A stretch of 64,000 bases of DNA, from positions 186,001 to 250,000 of the forward strand of contig JAHLMK010000002.1 of NCBI GenBank assembly GCA_019915135.1, in the 5' to 3' direction. A model generated the notes under the pieces. That model made no database searches. It saw only the letters and a program-made list of their open reading frames with translations, and was not told where the DNA came from. The position numbers and the translations under genes were made by a program. Below are positions 57,155 to 64,000 of this stretch, one piece after another. The DNA is from Strobilurus pachycystidiatus (lineage: Eukaryota; Basidiomycota; Agaricomycetes; Agaricales; Physalacriaceae). How positions within the stretch are numbered: position 1 is the first letter of the stretch; every line of letters starts with the position of its first letter.

Positions 57155-58592
57155 ATGCCTGCTCCCAGCTACTCCTTTGTTCGCGAGGCTGAGGCCATTG
57201 ATGCGTCTGTTCCAGAACTCAACGGCGAAGGTGCCTACTACAACGCCCGACTTGACCCCAAGAATTTCCTCGAGGGACCGTTGTCCCCCGTCCCGTCGAC
57301 GCGTCTTAGGCAGATGCTGGCCCGTCCCGGGATCGTTGTAAGTGTAGCGTGATGGTCGAGTTGGTTCTCGCGTCCTCACCCCACTAGGTTGCCCCTGGCA
57401 TCTGCGATGGTATCAGTGCTCGATGCGCCCTTGAAGCCGGATTTGACTGCTTGTACCAAAGGTGAAGTCCTTCTTGTGAACGCTCGGTGGTCAATACTTG
57501 ACGAGTCCTTATCAGTGGCGCTGCTACGACCGCGTCGAGGCTCGGTGGCCCCGACTTGGCCATTGCTACTTTGAACGATTTTGTCGAGGTAAATATCACT
57601 TCTTTTCATCAAAGCTACCAAGACTCACCTCTCGAAGGCGGGACAGATGGTCAGCAGCTTGGATCCTTCTGTTCCAGTCATTGCAGATGCCGATACCGGG
57701 TAAGTCTTTTCCGTATCTTTTGAGCTCAATATCTGAGACGTTTGTCTGCCCATAGGTTCGGCGGACCGGCCATGGTGGCGCGTACAGTTCGGCAATACGC
57801 GAGGGCAGGAATCGCAGCCCTGCATATCGAGGATCAGGTTCAGACCAAACGATGTGGACACCTGATGGGGAAGCAAGTCGTCTCGCGCGAAGAGTTCCTC
57901 ACGCGTATCCGCGCCGCGGTCATCGCCCGTGATACCATCCCTGGCGGATCAGATTTTGTGAGCGAGTTCGGTGTGCGACAAAGCGTCCAGTAACTGATCA
58001 TTGTAGGTCATCATTGGCCGAACGGATTCTGCCCAGGTTCTTGGAATGGACGAGGCTGTCACTAGACTGAAGTTGGCAGCTGCAGCTGGTGCTGATGTTT
58101 GCTTCATCGAGGGCGTCAGGACGAAGGAGCTCTTGGAATCGACTGTCGCCGCCTTGGCTCCCACACCTGTAATGTCAATTCATGGCTGTGATTCACAACG
58201 CTTACCGGTGCACTCGTTTAGGTTCTCGTCAATGTAATTTCCGGAGGCTTGACTCCTTCTTTCACGTATCCTGAAGCGGAACAGATGGGTGCCAAGATTA
58301 TTAGTGAGTGCCTCCGTTTGGAAAGCCTAGAAACAAGAGTAACCTTTCTTCAGTCTTCTCTCTAGTTTCTTGTGTTGCGATGGTACATGCCCTTCGTCTT
58401 GCCATGAGGTCTCTGAAGAAGACGGGTACGGATTTCTCAACTGCTCAGGGGATGGATCCCAAGGCGTTCTTCGAAGTCATGGGTAAGGCGACTGTATGAG
58501 CTCCAGCTCTGTCTCATCATTATTCTCTAGGACTAAACGACGTGGTTCAGCTTGACGCCCAGGCGGGAGGGTCTGCCTTCCAAGTTGTTTGA
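57155..58592 (+). CDS. Isocitrate lyase/PEP mutase superfamily enzyme (oxaloacetate hydrolase- or dimethylmalate lyase-like)
   Basis: A multi-exon gene starting MPAPSYSFVREAEAIDASVP. The alpha/beta-barrel motifs read in order: VAPGICDGISARCALEAGFDC, SGAATTASRLGGPDLA, VIADADTGFGG, IEDQV then TKRCGHLMGKQVVSREEF (KRCGH with the flexible-loop catalytic Cys), VIIGRTDS, GADVCFIEG, VNVISGGLTP, and a C-terminal helix EVMGLNDVVQLDAQAGG. The KxCGH loop indicates a carbon-carbon bond lyase of the isocitrate-lyase branch, such as fungal oxaloacetate acetylhydrolase, 2,3-dimethylmalate lyase or methylisocitrate lyase, rather than a phosphonomutase. The diagnostic active-site residue for oxaloacetate hydrolysis could not be assigned by eye. 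Length, about 335 residues, is normal. It is followed 305 bp downstream by a flavocytochrome b2-like gene in the same direction. Confidence 0.85.
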
Positions 58593-58897
58593 ACAATTAA
58601 ACACCGCTGTCGAACTATATAGATCATTTGTAGACATTTCTTTACTATCTCGCACAAATGGATAAACCATTCACGTTCTATCATAATTTGGATCGAACTC
58701 TTACTTTTGAGACAGCTGAGAACATGATGAGTAGCCAACCAAGTTGACCAGTCGACTGAAGGAACTTCAAAGATTAGGCGCAGGGTCTTCGGGCCGGACA
58801 CGGACGTCCTCCCTCCGCAATTGGGTCGATCTGACTGGGTGGTCCCGATTTATACCCCACACTTCCCCAGGATACAACTCTCACTCTTACCGTCACA
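58593..58897. other. Spacer between two metabolic genes
   Basis: About 305 nt of 3' flank and promoter. No exon was supported. Confidence 0.4.
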
Positions 58898-61192
58898 ATG
58901 TCCAAGACTATCTCAGGCCAGGAAGTTGCCAAGCACAACACGCGCGCAAGCTGCTGGATTATTGTTCATGGTGTGTTCAACGACGCGATCCACGCTACAC
59001 GATGCTCATGTCCGCTGTCCAGGCAAGGTGTACGATGTAACAGAATTTCTGGATGGTAAGCAGCGTCAAACTCATTGACCTTCATTGCTGAACAACCCCT
59101 CAGATCATCCCGGTTCGTTGGACTTACGAGCCAGCATCGCGTCACCGAACTAACGGGCAGATAGGCGGCAGCAAGATCATCCTCAAATACGCGGGAAAGG
59201 ATGCCACGTATGTGATGCGCTGCCTTGCCTCCTGCGGCCTGTTGATGTCGAAAATAGTGCAGAATACGACCCGATCCACCCTCCGGATGCCATTGAAACC
59301 AACCTCCCCGCCGAGAAACAGTGCGCCCCACCCTCCGCCGTCTTATCTAATATCCATTTACTGTCAGCTTGGGCGCCGCCCAAATGGACACTGTCGAAAA
59401 GGTCGAAGTTGTCGTGACCGACGCGGAAAAGGCACGCTTGGACCGAGTCGCAAACAGGCCGCCCATCTCCGAAGTGCTCAACTTGCACGACTTTGAGGTG
59501 CGCATCTACCTGGATCATTGTCCTCGTGTCTCATTATGCTGTGCAGTACATTGCACGCCTCGTCATGCCCGAGAAGGCGTGGGCCTACTACTCCTCCGCT
59601 GCCGACGACGAGATAACACATCGCGAGAACCACGCCGCGTACCACAGGTAAGTTCATCACCGTCTCGACCTGTCACTCCACTGCATCGCATTCAATAAGG
59701 ATATGGTTCCGGCCTCGCGTGTTACGCGACGTTACGAACGTGGACTGGTCAACAAGCATTCTAGGCCACAAAACCAGCATGCCTGTCTACATCGTAAGCT
59801 GTTGTTCTCGACTGAGACTTGGGTACCGTTTATTGATTCATCTTCAATCTAGACTGCCACTGCTCTCGGTAAATTGGGACACCCAGACGGCGAACTCAAT
59901 CTCACGCGTGCCGCTGCCAAACATGATGTTATCCAAATGGTACGTGTCTGACCCAGCCTCTGAAGCAAGAGTGCTTGTTCACTTTGATTCAGATTCCCAC
60001 CCTCGCGTCATGTTCTTTCGACCAGATCATGGACGCCGCTAAACCCGGTCAGGTTCAATTCTTCCAGCTTTACGTGAACAAGGATCGCGCAATAACGAAA
60101 CGCATCGTACAACATGCTGAAGCCCGCGGTGTCAAAGGTCTTTTCATCACTGTTGATGCGCCACAATTGGGTCGGAGGGAGAAGGTACACTTGTCCGAAA
60201 GTGAACGGAGAATGATGCTGACATTAGTACTTCACAGGATATGAGAATGAAGTTTGACGCTGAGGACCCTTCTGAAGTTAGCAAAGCAGGTTCAGAAGGG
60301 GTCGACCGATCACAAGGAGCTGCTAGAGCCATCAGTGTATGCTTTCGTCTTTCACTCTCGACACATATCTTTGATGCGTCTGTACAGTCCTTCATTGACC
60401 CTGGTCTCAACTGGAATGATCTGAAGTGGTTCAAGAGCATAACCTCAAGTCAGTCACCAAGCATGATATGGTGTTTCTCGCATCTCAATCTTAACAGTGC
60501 CTCTTATCCTGAAGGGTGTTCAGTGCTGGGAGGACGCAATGGAGGCGTACGACCACGGACTTGCAGGCGTCGTTTTGTCTAACCACGGTGGTCGCCAACT
60601 CGATTTCTCGCGATCTGGTATAGAAGTCCTCGCAGAAGTCGTCGAGAACCTCGGCAAGAAACGCAATCTCAAATTCCCGAACGAGAAGTTCCAGCTTTTC
60701 ATCGATGGTGGTGTTAGACGAGCGACCGATGTTCTTAAAGCCGTTGCTCTAGGTGCTACAGCTGGTCAGTCCAATCCTATACAAGTTCGTGTCACAAGCC
60801 ATTCAACTTTGTGACAGTTGGTATCGGACGGCCGTTCATCTACGCCTACTCGGCATATGGTGAAGAAGGTGTCGACAAGGCGCTTCAAATCCTCCATGTC
60901 AGTAACGAATCCGGCACCGAAGTCCAGATCACTGACGCTTCAACAGGAAGAATTTGAGATGAACTTGCGCCTTCTCGGCGCTCCAGCGCTCAAGAACGTC
61001 GTTCCTGAAATGGTAGATACTACCAACCTCAGCTCGCACATTGTCTCTGTGCCGGACGACAGGCTATATGGGTCAAATTGTGAGTGAATGGCATTGCTGA
61101 TGAGTGTAGTCGAACTCACGTGGGCGTGTTTAGATGAGAGTCTGCAGACGGCCCAGCTACGGGCGCAAGCGATTTCGAAGCCAAAGTTGTAG
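58898..61192 (+). CDS. Flavocytochrome b2-type FMN dehydrogenase (L-lactate/2-hydroxyacid or glyoxylate dehydrogenase)
   Basis: Multi-exon gene, about 500 residues, starting MSKTISGQEVAKHNTRASCW. The cytochrome b5-like heme domain comes first (KVYDVTEFLDDHPGGSKIIL across three introns; HPGG heme site). An FMN-dependent alpha-hydroxyacid dehydrogenase barrel follows: AWAYYSSAADDEITHREN, GVKGLFITVDAPQLGRREKD, VPLILKGVQ, GVVLSNHGGRQLD (catalytic His), FIDGGVRRATDVLKAVALGA, and GIGRPFIYAYSAYGEEG. The C-terminal exon ends AQLRAQAISKPKL. This is the layout of yeast Cyb2 L-lactate dehydrogenase and of the glyoxylate dehydrogenase of brown-rot fungi. No strong mitochondrial presequence is visible, which may favour a cytosolic or peroxisomal enzyme. 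All junctions hold frame. Confidence 0.9.
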
Positions 61193-61468
61193 ATCTTTCT
61201 TGTATATCACACGTGTAACGACCAAGGTTACGGCGCTTATCTATCATATTCTATGCTGATTGTTTTAGAACACACGGTCAGAGAACCTGAGGTGCAGCCT
61301 CAGCCATCACCATCCCTCTCCTCCCCGAGCACAGTCAGCACTCTATTGGCGGCTTCGGACATTACAAGGAGGCCGCAGCACTCTCGGAAAACTCAAGGAA
61401 TGCGCTATAGACTCTGTGCAAGGTATAAATCCGTGTTGAAGTCTTCGAGTCGGCAATTTTCAAGCGCT

Positions 61469-62213
61469 ATGTCTTCTACCTTCATCGCAAACAATGACCA
61501 GTACGCCGCCACATTCGACCAAGGTGACCTGTCCATCCCGCCGTCGAAGAAAACCTTTGTTTGTATGGCTATCAGAGTCCACTCTGGAGGGATGTCACTA
61601 AGGTCTCTTCAGTGATCTGTCAGGACGCGAGAATCAAGTAGGCATATTGTCCTTCGGGCGCTGTTATTGATCTGAAGTGGTTGTGTCTCATTACAGTCCT
61701 GCCGACGCGCTTGGTCTCAAGCTTGGAGAGTGTCATGTCGTTCGCAACGCGGGTGGACGCGCGTGAGTATTTTGTTCACCATGATGGTACCTGCGTGCTT
61801 GAGACCCTCACATCTCAGAGAGGACGCGATCAGGAGCATCGTCATCTCCAAGCGTCTGTTGGGGACACGCGAAATCGCCATTTTCCACCACACCGACTGT
61901 GGTATGATGAAGTTCACGACGCCCGAGCTACGTGCTATCGTCAAAAACGATCCAAACTCCTCCCCTGCCACCGCTCAACTGTCGATCGATTGGAATTTCT
62001 TGAATTCTCGAATCCGCAGGAGAGCGTCAAGGAAGACGTCGAGTACTTGAAGAGTCACCCTCTTGTCTTGAAGGGAACAACGAACACTGGATGGGTCTAT
62101 CATGTTGAGATCGGAAAAGTCGGTAGATGTACCACCGATACGAATGTGTTTCGCAAGCGAGTACGATGTCTAAATCACTCTAACTAGGTTCATAGATTAC
62201 CAAAGTGATTTAG
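61469..62213 (+). pseudogene. Beta-carbonic anhydrase copy 1 (single-base frameshift)
   Basis: First of two tandem beta-carbonic anhydrase genes. The start MSSTFIANNDQYAATFDQGD and exons give LICQDARINPADALGLKLGE (first zinc Cys in CxDAR), HVVRNAGGRA, RLLGTREIAIFHHTDCGMMK (zinc His and Cys) and TPELRAIVKNDP. Around 61975-61981 the frame changes: sequence continues as VDRLEFLEFSNPQESVKEDVEYLKSH and GWVYHVEIGK in another frame. One extra base (CAAACT instead of CAACT) would join them. The last intron (62119-62195) leads to a tiny exon encoding ITKVI and TAG at 62211-62213. Compared with copy 2, CQDAR replaces CMDAR. It is likely a recent pseudogene unless the base is missing from the assembly. 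Confidence 0.75.
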
Positions 62214-62233
62214 TCATCGTACTCGCTTGCGAA
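62150..62233. repeat. 30-bp inverted repeat (hairpin) spanning a 3' splice site
   Basis: Arms 62150-62179 and 62204-62233 are reverse complements at 29 of 30 positions (core CGCAAGCGAGTACGATG), with a 24-nt loop. The left arm lies in the last intron of carbonic anhydrase copy 1. The loop holds the acceptor AG (62194-62195) and start of the last exon; the right arm overlaps the last codons and stop (TAG 62211-62213). Copy 2 has no such structure. It may be a tiny palindromic insertion or a regulatory RNA hairpin. Confidence 0.85.
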
Positions 62234-62423
62234 CAATAAACTGCTTTCCAAGGATATGCCTATCAATGCCACAAGTCGGTATACTCAGACACGAGACCAT
62301 GTCACCTATCAGGATACGAGCACGACATAATATGGGCTACTCCACCTAGAATTGCGCCATCTCAGACACTGGGATAATACTTATAGCAAGTGCGCGGTAG
62401 CGAATAAGCTCCTATCGCTCACA

Positions 62424-63136
62424 ATGTCGTCCACATTTGTCCAGCACAACGAGGAGTATGCCTCCTCATTCGATAAGGGAGAACTCCCGATTCCGCCGTC
62501 GAAGAACTTGCTGGTAGGCAAGTATAGGCCCACTCTTCAGCGATATGAAGGCATATGTTAACGTCCTTGGGTCTAGTAACATGCATGGATGCAAGAATCA
62601 AGTACCCAACAGCAATCTCGACGAGGCTTGGCTCTTACTGATCTGATGCTTTCTCAGTCCCGCCGCTTCGCTCGGTATCGCACTTGGAGAGTCGCACATA
62701 GTGCGCAATGCTGGAGGGCGCGCGTGAGTATCGACGTTATAACCAGACTCTAGCTAACGCGATACACACAGACAAGACGCAATCCGGAGCATCGTAATCT
62801 CACAGCGCCTCCTCGGGACGAAAGAAATTGCGGTCTTCCATCATACAGACTGTGGAATGATGAAGTTCTCCACTCCTCAACTGCGCGATATCGTCAAGAA
62901 GGACTCTGGAGCAGATGTAGCTTCGGCGGTTGACCAGATAGAGTTCTTAGAGTTCCCTGAGCTCGAGGGCAGTGTCAAGGAAGACGTGGAATACCTGAAG
63001 AATCATCCCCTTGTGTTGAAGGAGACAAAGGTTACTGGTTGGGTGTATCATGTAGAGACAGGAAAGGTCAGTCGGTAGACTTTGCGTTGGTGCCTAAGGA
63101 AGCTCACTCGCATTCCAGATCTCTCAAGTAGCCTAA
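62424..63136 (+). CDS. Beta-carbonic anhydrase copy 2 (intact)
   Basis: Tandem paralogue of copy 1, intact. It starts MSSTFVQHNEEYASSFDKGE. Motifs: LLVVTCMDARI (zinc Cys and Asp-Arg pair), GESHIVRNAGGRA, LLGTKEIAVFHHTDCGMMK (zinc His and Cys), VDQIEFLEFPELEGSVKED, TGWVYHVETGK, and a short last exon (63119-63136) giving ISQVA. Length is about 173 residues, as usual for this short fungal subgroup. The intron at 62518-62576 needs a GC donor (gcaagt) to give LLVVTC; the alternative GT at 62514 breaks the frame. Beta-carbonic anhydrases interconvert CO2 and bicarbonate and can supply bicarbonate to carboxylases. Confidence 0.9.
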
Positions 63137-64000
63137 GTCTGATAGAGAACATCGTCGCTGTGTCATTAATATGTTAGCCCGGATATAAGAACCTGACAAT
63201 GTGTAACAAGTGTCTACCTGTTATTGTTGCAGTCAGATTGGACGTAGTAGCACGACATCTATCCACGCGAGTGCTCAGAGATCGTCATTGCATGAGTGCT
63301 CCCGCGAAGACGCTGTCAAGACTTGTCGCGTAGGCTAGTACTGTTATCATCGGCGCTCCATTGAGCACCTGAAACTCCTTCAGGCGCGGGAACTTGGAAG
63401 CACGTCTTGACCACCCATCCACCACGCGCTAGATCAATGCACTCGGCCAGATGCTCACGTTCAAGCAGATCGACGCGTCAAACGCCCAGTGTTCCGAGGT
63501 GTACACGCGCTGGCAGAATTGTGACCGCGTGAATATTGGGATTCATTGTTGCGTTGCATGGGGTACGATGGGATCTCCTGGGTCAAGGAGGGATCCTATG
63601 GGTACATATGTCGGTGGTCTTGAAGATTGGGATCAGGATACATACCTTTGGAACACCAAGGATGCGATTCCCCCCTTCGGTTGCTGAATTCGCATTACTA
63701 GCTCAAGTAACACGTAGCCATCGCCGTGAATCGAATTTGAGCTCCTACACCAATCGACGATATACTTTGTCTTGAGGAGAGAGCGTTTCTTCCAGGCGGC
63801 GATGACCAAAAGCGTCCGAAAAGTTGTTCTATGCTGTTCATTAGGCAGATGATATTGATACAGATTGAGATGGGGTAGAATAAGTTAGTGTAGAGATCAG
63901 TCCTCACTGCAAGACACATTAGCGTGGGCGGAGAAAAGAAGATATGAAACATACTCGGCCGGTTCACTTCTCATATACCAGTCAATGGCACCGGAGAATA
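63137..64000. other. 3' end of window, no supported gene
   Basis: About 0.86 kb. Short frames exist on both strands (for example around 63451-63687) but without recognisable motifs. It may hold a partial gene continuing past the window. Confidence 0.35.

Noticed and set aside
1..64000. CRISPR arrays, bacterial operons, Shine-Dalgarno sites, rRNA genes
   Set aside because: The window is intron-rich fungal DNA; no regularly spaced repeats or rRNA-like sequence were seen.

Overview
This 64 kb window is eukaryotic and fungal, most likely an Agaricomycete (mushroom-forming basidiomycete). Genes are dense, sit on both strands, and are cut by many introns of about 45-60 nt with GT(A/G)AGT-type donors and YAG acceptors. 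The repertoire also fits: several F-box proteins, a HeLo-type protein, a fungal winged-helix AAA protein, a Csc1/OSCA channel and a PCL cyclin. I rebuilt gene models by hand, joining exons in frame and checking them against remembered family motifs. Exon borders are sequence-based predictions without transcript support.

Layout. 1-6 kb: a GNAT acetyltransferase, a PHO80/PCL cyclin and a small unrecognised gene. 6-14 kb: a Nab2/ZC3H14-type RNA-binding protein, a decayed dihydroxyacetone-synthase-like transketolase, and a 14-exon mitochondrial AAA protein. 14-21.6 kb: three unrecognised genes, two of them apparent tandem relatives, an NFKBIL1-like protein and an Mx-like dynamin GTPase. 21.9-36.4 kb: Arp3, a HeLo plus pseudokinase gene convergent with a kinase-ankyrin-transmembrane gene, an F-box gene, an MDR oxidoreductase, a DNAJC17-like splicing factor and an AAA-ATPase-like protein. 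37-50 kb: a Csc1 channel, ribosomal protein eL33, two mitochondrial-looking genes in a tight divergent pair, glutaryl-CoA dehydrogenase and an X-family DNA polymerase. 50-57 kb: two F-box genes and a gene-poor stretch holding an 841-bp element with 54-bp terminal inverted repeats. 57-63 kb: four co-directional metabolic genes (isocitrate-lyase/PEP-mutase superfamily enzyme, flavocytochrome b2-type dehydrogenase, two tandem beta-carbonic anhydrases).

The most interesting points follow. (1) A MLKL-like architecture (HeLo plus degenerate kinase) lies tail to tail with a RIPK4/ANKK1-like architecture (active-looking kinase plus ankyrins, plus a C-terminal membrane segment). (2) The 57-63 kb cluster fits oxalate/C2-C4 acid metabolism. 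(3) Five introns appear to use GC donors. (4) A near-perfect 30-bp hairpin places a 3' splice site in its loop. (5) Reading-frame breaks fall only in accessory or duplicated genes, while every recognised core gene read through is intact.
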